A stretch of 64,000 nucleotides of DNA from Novispirillum itersonii (GTDB taxonomy: Bacteria; Pseudomonadota; Alphaproteobacteria; Rhodospirillales; Rhodospirillaceae), in contig NZ_JACIIX010000002.1 in assembly GCF_014205675.1 (NCBI RefSeq), positions 357,208 through 421,207 on the forward strand, written 5' to 3'. Positions 8,563 to 17,231 of this stretch are shown here, piece by piece (within the stretch, counting starts at the first letter, position 1; the number at the start of each line of letters is the position of its first letter). The notes under the pieces are model-generated. The model saw only the letters and a list, made by a program, of their open reading frames with translations, was not told the DNA's origin and made no database searches. Made by a program: the position numbers and the translations under genes.

Positions 8563-9384
8563 TCACCCGGCCGGTGTGCGGGCCCGTTCCCGCTGGCGCA
8601 GCAGAACGTAGGCAACAGCGACGGCAACTGTCACCGTAACGAACAGCAGGCCGATGATGTTCACCACCGGCGTCAGGCCAAACCGCATCCGTGATCCGAT
8701 TTCGGTCACCAGTGTGTGGCTGGCCCCGATGGAAAAGACGGTGGTGTTGTAGTTTTCGATCGATTGCAGGAAAGCAATCACGGCGGCGGACAGCATGGCC
8801 GGGCGCAGGAACGGCAGGGTGATCCGCCGGAACACCTGCATGTGGGTGGCCCCGAGATCCAGCGCCGCCTCTTCCAGCGAGGTATCCTGCCGTTGCAGGC
8901 GGGCCATGAACATCAGCATGCAGTAGGCGGCGATGAAGGTGCTCTGGGCCATCACCGTCAGGCCAAGCCCACCCCCGACATCGACCTGACGCCAGAAAAT
9001 CAGGGTGGAAATGCCGAGGATGATCCCCGGTGTCAGCACCGGTGACACCAGCACCCCATAGAGCAGGCTGCCGCTGCGGGCATCCAGCCGCGACAGCAGC
9101 AGCGCCCCGGAAAGGCCCAGCGGCAGCGACAGCAGGATCACCCCGGTGGCGACCACCACGGAATTGACGATCCCCTGTAGGATCCGCTGATCCTCGGCCA
9201 GTTCGGAGAACCAGCGCAGCGAAAAGCCCTGCCACTGCGTCACTGATGGCGGGCTGTAGCTGTTAAACCCCGCCGCCACCATCAGGATGAGCGGCAGGAA
9301 CAGGTAGGCGAAGAACAGGGCCATGTAGACGGACAGGACCACACGGCTGGCGGAGACAGAAGAAGAGGGGGCCGTGCTGCTCAT
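8563..9384 (-). CDS. ABC transporter inner-membrane permease, PotC type
   Basis: 273 residues with six predicted membrane helices and the cytoplasmic EAA loop (EEAALDLGATHMQVFRRITLP) that docks on the ATPase. Sequence style is that of the second permease of spermidine/putrescine-type importers. Its start overlaps the stop of the other permease gene by 4 nt, so translation is coupled. It is the last gene of the minus-strand operon binding protein, ATPase, PotB-like, PotC-like. Confidence 0.9.
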   Translation of the reverse strand: MSSTAPSSSVSASRVVLSVYMALFFAYLFLPLILMVAAGFNSYSPPSVTQWQGFSLRWFSELAEDQRILQGIVNSVVVATGVILLSLPLGLSGALLLSRLDARSGSLLYGVLVSPVLTPGIILGISTLIFWRQVDVGGGLGLTVMAQSTFIAAYCMLMFMARLQRQDTSLEEAALDLGATHMQVFRRITLPFLRPAMLSAAVIAFLQSIENYNTTVFSIGASHTLVTEIGSRMRFGLTPVVNIIGLLFVTVTVAVAVAYVLLRQRERARTPAG

Positions 9385-10430
9385 TTGGCGATATCCCGGA
9401 TGCCGACCTTAAAGACCTTCATCATCAGGATGATGAAGGCCACGCACACCAGCAGCAGGGTGAAGGCATAGGCCGCCCCCTGATTCCAGTAGAAGCTGTC
9501 GTAGAATTTGGAATAGATCAGCTGCGAGAACCACGGCTGGGCGGTGCCGCGTGTCATGATATGCGGCACGGAGAACGACCCGGCGGACAGCATAAAGGTC
9601 ATGATGCTGCCGACGGCGATCCCCGGCTTGGCATGGGGCAGCACCACCCGGCTGTGGATTTTCCATGTCGAGGCCCCAAGGTCGCGGGCGGCTTCGATCT
9701 GGTTGGTGTCCAGTGTTTCAATGGTGTTGTAGATCGGGAACACCATGAACAGCACGTAGGCATAGACCATCGCCACGAACACCCCGGCCCCGCTGTCGAG
9801 GAAGCGCACCGGTTCCGGCAGGCCGAACCACAGCAGCACGCTGTTGGCGACCCCCTGATAGTCGAGGATCATCAGCCACGCGAACACCCGCAGCAGCTCG
9901 TTGATGGCATAGGGAATCACCAGACCCAGCAGGATCAGCGCCGCCCGCTCCGGTTTTGCCAGTTTGGCGGCGGCATAGGCCACCGGATAGCACACCGCGA
10001 AGGCAATCAGCGTCACCATCAGCGAAGCGCCGATGGTCTTGACGAAGATCTCGGCGTGATAGCCGCTCATTTCGGTGTAATTGCTGATGGTATAGACCTT
10101 GACCGGGGCGGTGTCCTGCCCCTGTAGGGTGGTCAGCTCCTGCTCCATGGCGCTGACGGAGCGGGCCAGTTTTTCCCGCTCTGCCATCTTGTCCGGATCG
10201 GTGGTGCCCTCCAGAGCCCCCAGATCATACTGGGCAAGGCTGAGGGCGTTGTTCAGCTCCTCAATCCGCATTCCGGCGGTGACGGCGGAATCCGGCTGCT
10301 CCATGCGCCACAGGCTTTGCTCGATCATGAAGAGCTGGGGGCCGACGATCATCGCCAGCGTCCACACCGCCACCCCCAGCAGGATGATGGTGCCCAGCAG
10401 CGGGCCGTAACTGCGGTAAACAGCGTTCAT
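9381..10430 (-). CDS. ABC transporter inner-membrane permease, PotB type, with periplasmic coiled-coil insert
   Basis: 349 residues, longer than a typical PotB (about 285). After the first membrane helix there is a roughly 60-residue hydrophilic, heptad-like segment (EELNNALSLAQYDLGALEG, later SVSAMEQELTTLQGQ) that should project into the periplasm. The remaining helices and the EAA loop (EAARDLGASTWKIHSRVVLP) are standard. A similar insertion is known in some alphaproteobacterial PotB-like permeases. It forms the heterodimeric channel with the next permease. Confidence 0.9.
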   Translation of the reverse strand: MNAVYRSYGPLLGTIILLGVAVWTLAMIVGPQLFMIEQSLWRMEQPDSAVTAGMRIEELNNALSLAQYDLGALEGTTDPDKMAEREKLARSVSAMEQELTTLQGQDTAPVKVYTISNYTEMSGYHAEIFVKTIGASLMVTLIAFAVCYPVAYAAAKLAKPERAALILLGLVIPYAINELLRVFAWLMILDYQGVANSVLLWFGLPEPVRFLDSGAGVFVAMVYAYVLFMVFPIYNTIETLDTNQIEAARDLGASTWKIHSRVVLPHAKPGIAVGSIMTFMLSAGSFSVPHIMTRGTAQPWFSQLIYSKFYDSFYWNQGAAYAFTLLLVCVAFIILMMKVFKVGIRDIAK

Positions 10431-10439
10431 CGGCGGGCC

Positions 10440-11537
10440 TCACTCGTCACGGGCCAGCGCCCCGGCGGGCAGGGCAAGGGCATCTTCGGGGGCAATCCGC
10501 AGCCAGTGATCGGTGCCGGTTTCGGCAGCGTGGCGGCTGTCGTTGGTGATGTGGGCGCTGAACGGCGTGCCCTGACAGTCGAAGAACAGGTTGATGAACG
10601 GGCCTTCCAGATCGCGGCGCAGGAAGGTGCCGCGCAGGGCCAGACCGGCGCCGTCCGGCGTATCCTGCAGGCGGGTGCGTTCCGGGCGGATGAAGACGAT
10701 GGTCTTGTCTCCGGCCGCCAGTCCGGGGCCGCTGCGGGCGGTCAGGGTGCCGAAGCGGGTGGAGACGGTGGCGAAGCCGCCGCTGATGCTGTCAACGGTG
10801 CCGGTCAGGCGGTTGCTTTCGCCGACGAAACTGGCGACAAAACTGGTGGCCGGGTTGTCGTAGATGTCATCGCCGCGCCCGACCTGTTCGACCACCCCGG
10901 AGCGCATCACCGCCACCCGGTCCGACATGGTCAGGGCTTCCCCCTGATCATGGGTGATGTACAGGAAGGTGACGCCGGTCTTGCGCTGGATCTCTTTCAG
11001 CTCCGTCCGCATGTGCTGGCGCAGCTTCAGGTCAAGGGCGGACAGCGGTTCATCAAGCAGCAGCACCGCCGGTTCCACCGCCAGTGCCCGGGCGATGGCA
11101 ACGCGCTGGCGCTGTCCGCCGGACAGGGCGGTCGGCAGTTTGTCGCCCTGCCCATCCAGCGCCACAAGGGCAAGCAGTTCCTCGGCCTTTTCCCGGCGGT
11201 CACGTCTGGAGACGCCGCGTACCTCCAGACCGAAGGCGACGTTTTCCCACACCGGCATCAGCGGAAACAGGGCAAGGTTCTGAAAAATCAGCGCGGTCGG
11301 GCGGCGGTTGGGGCCAAGGGCGGTGACATCGGCGTCACCGATGCGGATGGTGCCGCCGGTCGGGCTCATGAAGCCGGAAATCATCCGCAGCAGGGTGGTC
11401 TTGCCACAGCCGGACGGCCCGAGGATGGAAAAGAACTCCCCGGCCTGAATGGTCAGGGTGGTGGGCTGCACGGCGGTGAAATCACCGAACCGCATCGAGA
11501 CGGAGTCAAGAGAGACGCTTTTACCGCGCATACGCAT
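10440..11537 (-). CDS. ABC transporter ATP-binding subunit, PotA type
   Basis: 365 residues. Walker A GPSGCGKTT, Q loop, signature LSGGQRQRVAIARAL, Walker B LLLDEPLSALD and the switch His (YITHDQGEAL) are all intact. The C-terminal ~120 residues form the TOBE-type regulatory domain typical of PotA/MalK-like ATPases. It energises uptake through the two downstream permeases. A hairpin terminator separates it from the binding-protein gene, which should lower its expression relative to that gene. Confidence 0.93.
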   Translation of the reverse strand: MRMRGKSVSLDSVSMRFGDFTAVQPTTLTIQAGEFFSILGPSGCGKTTLLRMISGFMSPTGGTIRIGDADVTALGPNRRPTALIFQNLALFPLMPVWENVAFGLEVRGVSRRDRREKAEELLALVALDGQGDKLPTALSGGQRQRVAIARALAVEPAVLLLDEPLSALDLKLRQHMRTELKEIQRKTGVTFLYITHDQGEALTMSDRVAVMRSGVVEQVGRGDDIYDNPATSFVASFVGESNRLTGTVDSISGGFATVSTRFGTLTARSGPGLAAGDKTIVFIRPERTRLQDTPDGAGLALRGTFLRRDLEGPFINLFFDCQGTPFSAHITNDSRHAAETGTDHWLRIAPEDALALPAGALARDE

Positions 11538-11590
11538 CCTGCCGCAGTCGGGGCCTGCCGGGAAACGGGGCCGGGTGAACGGAAAACCGG

Positions 11591-11631
11591 AAAAAAGGAA
11601 ACGGGCGCAGGGGTTTCCACCCGCTGCGCCC
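11591..11631 (-). terminator. Intercistronic terminator/attenuator after the binding-protein gene
   Basis: Read on the minus strand, GGGCGCAG and CTGCGCCC form an 8-bp stem and are followed by CGTTTCCTTTTTT. It lies directly after the solute-binding protein stop and before the ATPase gene, a usual arrangement for over-producing the binding protein. Confidence 0.75.
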
Positions 11632-11642
11632 GCTGATCAGCC

Positions 11643-12788
11643 TCAGGCGTTGGTCAGCTTTTCAACGTATTCCTGACGGACCTTGGAGAAGTACGGCGGC
11701 TGCGGCGGCCAGAACACCAGCTTCTCGGTCGAGTCACCGGTATAGGCCGCCTTCTGGAATTCACGCGCCACGTCGCTGATGTGGGCCTCGGCCCCCTTCA
11801 CGGCAGAATTATAGCCGGTGACATTGGCGATGTAGCCGCCGACTTTCGGGTTCAGCAGGTGGTTGATGAAGGCATAGGCCTGTTCGACGTTCTGCGAGCC
11901 GGACGGAATGCCGACGGTGTCGATCCAGCCGATCCCGCCTTCCTTCGGCATCAGGAACTTCCACTTCTTGTCGAGCTTATACAGCTCCAGACCGGTCGAA
12001 TCCCACACCTGACCGATGGTGCAGCCAGCGTCAGTGAAAGCGGTGCGGGCCTGAGTGCCATCGTTCCAGAAGGCACCGACGTTCTTCTTGTGGGCGGCGG
12101 CAAACTTCAGGCAGCCATCCATCACCCGGCGCATTTCCGCCTCGGACTTGTAGATATCCAGCGAGCGGTTGCTCTTCACCTCGCCGATGGCGTCAAGGTA
12201 GATGGCAATGCCGATCAGCACCGACTTCTGGCGCATCGCGACCTTCTTGGTCAGGTCGCCGTTCCACATGTGGGCGTAGGACAGCTCGCCGTACTTGCCC
12301 GGGAACTTGGTGGAGTCAAGGGCGATGGCTTCGGTGCCCCAGATGTGCGGAATCAGGTAGCGCTTGCCCTTGCTGACCCCGCCGGAGGTGATGGAACCGC
12401 GCCACAGACCGGCGTCGATGGCATCGACCTTGATCTTCTTTTCGTCCAGCGCCAGCAGCAGATTGCCGTTGTCGTAGTTGGTACGGGTGTCGATGGACGG
12501 GAACACCACGTCGAAACCCTTGCCGCCGGAGGCCCGCAGCTTGTTTTCCAGCTCGTCGTTGGCACCGTAGGTGGCCAGCGTCGTCTTGATGCCGGTGGCT
12601 TTTTCAAACTCAGCGATCACGCTTTCCAGCTTGTAATCGCCCCAGCTGTAGACGGTGAGGGAGCCGGAGGAGGCGCGGGCATTGCGCACATAGGCCGGGG
12701 CCGCGGCCAGAACGGCACCGGCGGCGGCACCCTTCAGGACGGTGCGGCGATTCAGGCCACCGGTCAGCAGGGTCTTCAGATCAGCCAT
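11643..12788 (-). CDS. Tat-exported periplasmic solute-binding protein, PotD/polyamine type
   Basis: 381 residues. The N-terminus has a twin-arginine motif (NRRTVLKG) followed by an alanine-rich core and an ARA cleavage region, so export is predicted to be Tat-dependent. The mature protein opens LTVYSWGDY and contains IGWIDTVGIPSGSQNVEQAY, both typical of PotD/PotF-like binding proteins. It heads the transporter operon and is divergent from a phosphodiesterase gene. The substrate could be a polyamine, but related PotD-like proteins also bind aminoethylphosphonate or opine-like compounds, and the phosphoesterase neighbours make that worth testing. Confidence 0.9.
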   Translation of the reverse strand: MADLKTLLTGGLNRRTVLKGAAAGAVLAAAPAYVRNARASSGSLTVYSWGDYKLESVIAEFEKATGIKTTLATYGANDELENKLRASGGKGFDVVFPSIDTRTNYDNGNLLLALDEKKIKVDAIDAGLWRGSITSGGVSKGKRYLIPHIWGTEAIALDSTKFPGKYGELSYAHMWNGDLTKKVAMRQKSVLIGIAIYLDAIGEVKSNRSLDIYKSEAEMRRVMDGCLKFAAAHKKNVGAFWNDGTQARTAFTDAGCTIGQVWDSTGLELYKLDKKWKFLMPKEGGIGWIDTVGIPSGSQNVEQAYAFINHLLNPKVGGYIANVTGYNSAVKGAEAHISDVAREFQKAAYTGDSTEKLVFWPPQPPYFSKVRQEYVEKLTNA

Positions 12789-12900
12789 GATTGTTCCCCA
12801 AATTTCATAAATGCAGAGTTGTCAGATCAACATGAAAGAGGTACTCGCAAAACGAAGGGCGCAGTGTAAAAGGGATCTGCGTCAGTTTGGTGACGGGCGG

Positions 12901-12931
12901 ATGAAAGTTTCATGCCGCTGTACAATCAGCG
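12901..12931. promoter_or_regulatory. Palindromes in the divergent region between transporter and phosphodiesterase genes
   Basis: ATGAAA-G-TTTCAT is a perfect 13-bp palindrome at 12901-12913. Immediately after it, CGCTG and CAGCG flank TACAAT (12921-12926), which resembles a -10 element for the plus-strand gene. No good -35 is visible. Candidate operator for one or both divergent transcripts. Confidence 0.4.
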
Positions 12932-12979
12932 AATGATGATTGCATACGTCTGCACCTGTTCAAAGTGGAGTTTAGCGGT

Positions 12980-13804
12980 ATGGCCGGACGAGACAGCGGT
13001 TTCCCGAAAGTGGTTCTGGTGGTGCTGGACGGTCTGGGGGCCGAGACCGCTTTTGCCGAATTTGGCTGGCTGGAAGCCCTGACGGTCAGCGGTCGCGCCG
13101 CCCGCTGGACCATGACCTGTTGCCTGCCCAGCCTGTCGCGGCCGCTGTACCACACGGTTCTCAGCGGTCTGCCGCCGCTGGCACATGGCATCGTCAGCAA
13201 CGAGATCAATGTTCCGGCGCGGGAGGAAACCGTGTTCACCGTTGCCCGGGCCAACGGGCGGAAAACGGCGGCCTCCGCTTCGCACTGGTTCGCCGAGCTA
13301 TACCACGCCAATCCTTACGTTCCGGCAGAGCACCGGGAGGTGGATGACCCGCAGGCGGTGATCCAGCACGGGCGCTATTACAGCACCTTCGACTGCCCGG
13401 ATGAGGAAGTGTTTCACGCCGCCGGATCCCTGATCCGCCGTCATGCCCCGGATTTCCTGCTGCTGCACGCCCCGGCCTGCGACACCATCGGGCACCGCTT
13501 CGGCGGGCAGTCAGCGGAATACCGCCGCACCGCCTCGATGGCCGGGGATCTGATTGCCCGCTATGGTACTGACTGGCTGGAGCAGGGCTACCGGCTGGTG
13601 GTGACGGCGGACCATGGGATGGATGACATCGGCTGGCACGGCGGCACCCGCCCGGCAGCCCGTCAGGTGCCGTTCTATGTGGTCGGGGCCCGGGTCAGCG
13701 GGGCGCAGACCGCACCGGCGGATCAGCTGTCGGTGGCGCCGACGGTGCTGTCGCTGCTCGGCCTGCCGGTTCCGGCCGGAATGACCGGCGTGGTGCTGGG
13801 GTAA
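12980..13804 (+). CDS. Alkaline-phosphatase-superfamily phosphodiesterase / nucleotide pyrophosphatase-like protein
   Basis: 274 residues from the ATG at 12980, which has GGAG 9 nt upstream; a GTG at 12965 is an alternative. The alkaline phosphatase fold metal sites are visible: VVLDGLG (Asp), LPSLSRPLYHTVLSG (nucleophile region), DTIGHRFGG (Asp/His), VVTADHGMDDIGWHGG (Asp/His and His). There is no signal peptide, so the protein is cytoplasmic. Family members hydrolyse phosphodiesters or phosphonoacetate-like C-P substrates. Position opposite the importer suggests it processes the imported compound, which is inference. Confidence 0.8.
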   Translation: MAGRDSGFPKVVLVVLDGLGAETAFAEFGWLEALTVSGRAARWTMTCCLPSLSRPLYHTVLSGLPPLAHGIVSNEINVPAREETVFTVARANGRKTAASASHWFAELYHANPYVPAEHREVDDPQAVIQHGRYYSTFDCPDEEVFHAAGSLIRRHAPDFLLLHAPACDTIGHRFGGQSAEYRRTASMAGDLIARYGTDWLEQGYRLVVTADHGMDDIGWHGGTRPAARQVPFYVVGARVSGAQTAPADQLSVAPTVLSLLGLPVPAGMTGVVLG

Positions 13805-13808
13805 GGTT

Positions 13809-14567
13809 TTACAGGGTTCCTGTCCGCAGCGCCTGTGCCCAGTCGGGGCGGTTGTTGCGGTCGGCCTGCCGGGCGGCGGGCTCGAAATCATAGGGCAGGC
13901 GGATCTGCTCCACCTGCCAACCGTCCGCTGTGCCGGTGATCAGCGCATAGCGTGCCTCCGGGCTGCCGGTGGCAACCCGATGCGGGATTGGATGGTCGTC
14001 GGTGTAGGCAGGCAGGCCAACGCTGCCGGGGTTGACGATCAGTGGCCCACCCGGCAGCGGCACCGTCCGGGCGATGTGGGTATGGCCGCACAGCACAAGT
14101 CCTGCCGTCACCTGTCCCAGACGCTCCCGGATCTCGGTTTCCGTCGCGGGCCGCAGTTTATCCGGGATGGTGGCGTCCACGGTTTCCAGCCAATAGGTCA
14201 GGTCGCTGTCCGGGGTGCCATGGCACAGCAGCACCTCCGGCGTCAGCCAGTGGCTGGCGGGCAGGCCGCTCAGCCAGTCCCGGCTTTCCGCACTCATGCA
14301 GGCGTGGGCGTAGCAGTCTGACGGACCGCGCCGGACCGGATCAAAGTCCAGAAGCTGCCGTTCATGGTTTCCGGCAATCTGGATCCAGTCCGTCTGCTGC
14401 CGCAGCAGGGCAGCGGTCTCTTCCGGCCACAGCGGGCCGGAGAGATGATCGCCAAGGGTGATCATCTGCACGCCCTGCCGTCCGGTGCGGCGTTCCACAT
14501 CGGCCAGCACCGCCTGAAGGGCGGGCAGGTTGCCATGGATGTCGGACAGAACGGCAAGGCGTGTCAT
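13809..14567 (-). CDS. Calcineurin-like metallophosphoesterase (YfcE/MJ0936 type)
   Basis: 252 residues with the complete dinuclear-metal signature: SDIHGN, GDHLSG, GNHE, a lone His in LLCHGTPD, and GHTH. The fold family hydrolyses phosphomonoesters or cyclic phosphodiesters; the substrate is not predictable here. It starts 12 nt after the tex stop codon and carries its own AAGGA, so it is probably the second gene of a tex operon. Its 3' end is convergent with the phosphodiesterase gene, with only 4 nt between the stops. Confidence 0.88.
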   Translation of the reverse strand: MTRLAVLSDIHGNLPALQAVLADVERRTGRQGVQMITLGDHLSGPLWPEETAALLRQQTDWIQIAGNHERQLLDFDPVRRGPSDCYAHACMSAESRDWLSGLPASHWLTPEVLLCHGTPDSDLTYWLETVDATIPDKLRPATETEIRERLGQVTAGLVLCGHTHIARTVPLPGGPLIVNPGSVGLPAYTDDHPIPHRVATGSPEARYALITGTADGWQVEQIRLPYDFEPAARQADRNNRPDWAQALRTGTL

Positions 14568-14579
14568 CGGTGGTGGTCC

Positions 14580-16961
14580 TTACTTGGTTTTCCAGCCAGC
14601 GCGGGCGAAAGCATCAGCCAGAGAGCCCATGTCCTGCTTCTGCGGTTTGGCGGCGGCAGGTTTGGGGGCCATAGCGGGCTTCCCGGTGCCTGTGGCACGG
14701 TCTGCGCCGGTACGGCCTGCGCCTGTTGTCTTCTCGCGGCCTACGCCGCTGGGGGCGGCAGACCGTGGCCGGTCTTCCTTCGGGCCGGGCTCGTCGCTCA
14801 TGCGGCGGGTCAGGGCGATGCGGTTGCGCTTCAGGTCCACTTCCAGAACCTTCACCTTCACCACATCCCCGGCCTTCACCACATCGCGCGGATCCTTCAC
14901 GAAGCCGTCGGCAAGGGCGGAAATGTGGATCAGCCCGTCCTGATGGACGCCGATATCAACAAAGGCCCCGAAATTGGCGACGTTGGTCACGGTGCCTTCC
15001 AGCACCATGCCCGGCTTCAGGTCGCTGACCTTTTCCACCCCTTCCATGAAGGTGGCGGTCTTGAATTCGGGGCGCGGATCGCGGCCCGGCTTTTCCAGTT
15101 CCTTCAGAATATCGGCCACCGTCGGCACCCCGAAGGTGTCATCGGTGAACTGTTCCGGCCGCAGGGGGCGCAGGATGGCGACATTGCCGATCAGGCCGTC
15201 GATATTGGTGTTGGCGGCCTTCAGGATCCGCTGCACCACCGGATAGGCTTCCGGGTGGACCGAGGAGGTATCCAGCGGCTGAGTACCGTTGCGGATGCGC
15301 AGAAACCCGGCGCACTGCTCGAAGGTCTTCGGGCCGACACCGCTGACATTCAGCAGGTCCTTGCGGCTGGAGAACGGGCCGTTGGCATCGCGGTGCGAGA
15401 CGATGTTTTCCGCCAGACGCTCCGACAGCCCGGCCACCCGCGACAGCAGCGGGGCCGAGGCGGTGTTGAGGTCAACGCCGACAGCGTTCACCGCGTCTTC
15501 CACCACGCCATCCAGCGCCCGGGCCAGCTTGGTCTGCGACACATCGTGCTGATACTGGCCGACGCCGATGCTCTTCGGCTCGATCTTCACCAGTTCGGCC
15601 AGCGGATCCTGAAGACGGCGGCCGATGGACGCCGCCCCGCGCAGGGAAACATCCACCCCCGGCAGTTCCTTGGAGGCATAGGCCGAGGCGGAATAGACCG
15701 AGGCCCCGGCTTCGTTGACCACCACCTTGGTCAGGCGGTAATCCGGCAGCTTGCGGATCAGCTCCATCGCCAGCCGTTCGGTTTCCCGGCCTGCGGTGCC
15801 GTTGCCGATTGCCACCAGCTCCACCTTATGCTTCATGGTCAGGGCACCCAGCACCGCCAGTGCCGCATCCCACTGCCGCTGCGGCTCGTGCGGATAGATG
15901 GTGGCGGTTTCCACCAGCTTACCGGTGGCATCCACCACCGCCACCTTGACGCCGGTGCGGAAACCCGGATCAAGGCCCAGCGTCGGGCGCATCCCGGCCG
16001 GGGCCAGCAGCAGCAGGTCCTTCAGGTTGGCGGCGAACACGCGGATCGCCTCTTCCTCGGCGGCGTCGCGCAGGCGGCCCATCAGGTCCATTTCAATATG
16101 GCCGGACAGCTTGACCTTCCACGTCCAGCGCACCACCTCGACCAGCCACTTGTCGGCGGCGCGGCCCTTGTCGATGATGCCGGTGAAGGCGGCAATCTTC
16201 CGTTCGGCCGGGCCGGGATCACGCGGGTTTTCCGGGTCGTTGCGGTGGACCAGTGCCAGACGCAGCACCCCTTCGTCGCGGCCCCGGAACATCGCCAGCG
16301 CCCGGTGACTCGGCGCCTTCTGGATCGGTTCCCGGTGGTCGAAGTAATCGGCGAACTTTGATCCTGTCTCCTGCTTGCCGTCGATCACGGCGGAGGTCAG
16401 GAAGCCATCGGTCCACATCATGTCACGCAGCCCGCCGACCAGTTCGGCATTTTCGGCAAAGCGTTCGATCAGGATATGCTTGGCCCCTTCCAGCGCGGCG
16501 GCGGCATCGGTGATCCCGGCCTCTTCGTTCAGGAAGCGGGCGGCCTCCGTCTGCGGGTCCAGCGTCGGGTCGGCATACAGGGCGTCGGCCAGCGGCTCCA
16601 GCCCCGCCTCGCGGGCGATCATCGCCTTGGTGCGGCGCTTGGGCTTGTAGGGCAGATAGATGTCTTCCAGCCGGGTCTTGGTATCGGCGGTGATGATCTG
16701 CTTCCGCAGCTCATCGGTCATCTTGCCCTGCTCTTCGATGCTTTTCAGCACCGTCTGGCGGCGGTCTTCCAGTTCCCGCAGGTACACCAGCCGTTCTTCC
16801 AGCGTGCGCAGCTGCGCATCATCCAGCCCGCCGGTCACTTCCTTACGGTAGCGGGCGATGAAGGGCACCGTCGAGCCGGAATCCAGAAGCTCGACGGCGG
16901 CATTCACCTGTGCTTCGCGGCATGACAGTTCCTGGGCAATCTGGGCAGCAATCGACAGCAT
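14580..16961 (-). CDS. tex: Tex, RNA-binding transcription accessory protein
   Basis: 793 residues. Tex is a conserved cytoplasmic S1-domain protein associated with RNA polymerase. Domains in order: N-terminal helical Tex domain ([17 protein letters not shown]), a YqgF/RNase H-like domain in the middle, helix-hairpin-helix motifs ([20 protein letters not shown]), an S1 domain near residue 660 ([20 protein letters not shown]), and a low-complexity Pro/Lys/Gly-rich tail of about 65 residues with Ala-rich end. Length and order match the family; the tail is a lineage-specific extension. It is followed closely by a metallophosphoesterase gene. Confidence 0.96.
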   Translation of the reverse strand: MLSIAAQIAQELSCREAQVNAAVELLDSGSTVPFIARYRKEVTGGLDDAQLRTLEERLVYLRELEDRRQTVLKSIEEQGKMTDELRKQIITADTKTRLEDIYLPYKPKRRTKAMIAREAGLEPLADALYADPTLDPQTEAARFLNEEAGITDAAAALEGAKHILIERFAENAELVGGLRDMMWTDGFLTSAVIDGKQETGSKFADYFDHREPIQKAPSHRALAMFRGRDEGVLRLALVHRNDPENPRDPGPAERKIAAFTGIIDKGRAADKWLVEVVRWTWKVKLSGHIEMDLMGRLRDAAEEEAIRVFAANLKDLLLLAPAGMRPTLGLDPGFRTGVKVAVVDATGKLVETATIYPHEPQRQWDAALAVLGALTMKHKVELVAIGNGTAGRETERLAMELIRKLPDYRLTKVVVNEAGASVYSASAYASKELPGVDVSLRGAASIGRRLQDPLAELVKIEPKSIGVGQYQHDVSQTKLARALDGVVEDAVNAVGVDLNTASAPLLSRVAGLSERLAENIVSHRDANGPFSSRKDLLNVSGVGPKTFEQCAGFLRIRNGTQPLDTSSVHPEAYPVVQRILKAANTNIDGLIGNVAILRPLRPEQFTDDTFGVPTVADILKELEKPGRDPRPEFKTATFMEGVEKVSDLKPGMVLEGTVTNVANFGAFVDIGVHQDGLIHISALADGFVKDPRDVVKAGDVVKVKVLEVDLKRNRIALTRRMSDEPGPKEDRPRSAAPSGVGREKTTGAGRTGADRATGTGKPAMAPKPAAAKPQKQDMGSLADAFARAGWKTK

Positions 16962-17193
16962 TTAACGGATGACTCCCGTTTCAAAAACACAAAGGGGCCC
17001 CGGAAAGGGCGCCCGCCCCTGACCCTATCGCGTTTTCAGGGGAGGTGGCAACCATGGCGAGGCCATAGACAACTGCGCGCTCTGTCTGTGCGGGCGATCA
17101 AGTAAAAATCTTATCTATATGTAATAAAACATTATCTGGAGCGCGGTTTCTGGATCCGGTAGCGCTGCGGATGGGGACAACGGGGCGATAGAC

Positions 17194-17222
17194 GGAGGAA
17201 CAGGGCGGTCACGCGCCCTGTT
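17194..17222 (+). promoter_or_regulatory. Shine-Dalgarno followed by a perfect hairpin just before the chemoreceptor start
   Basis: GGAGG (17194-17198) is followed at once by a 9-bp perfect stem, AACAGGGCG (17199-17207) and CGCCCTGTT (17214-17222), with a 6-nt loop. The start codon is 9 nt beyond the stem. Linear spacing from GGAGG to ATG is 33 nt, too long for initiation. If the hairpin is looped out, the spacing becomes 9 nt, which is near ideal. Confidence 0.55.
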
Positions 17223-17231
17223 TAATTGCGC

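Noticed and set aside
14364..16361. 665-codon open frame on the plus strand opposite tex
   Set aside because: Composition is that of a reverse-complement artefact; Tex on the minus strand has complete domain structure.
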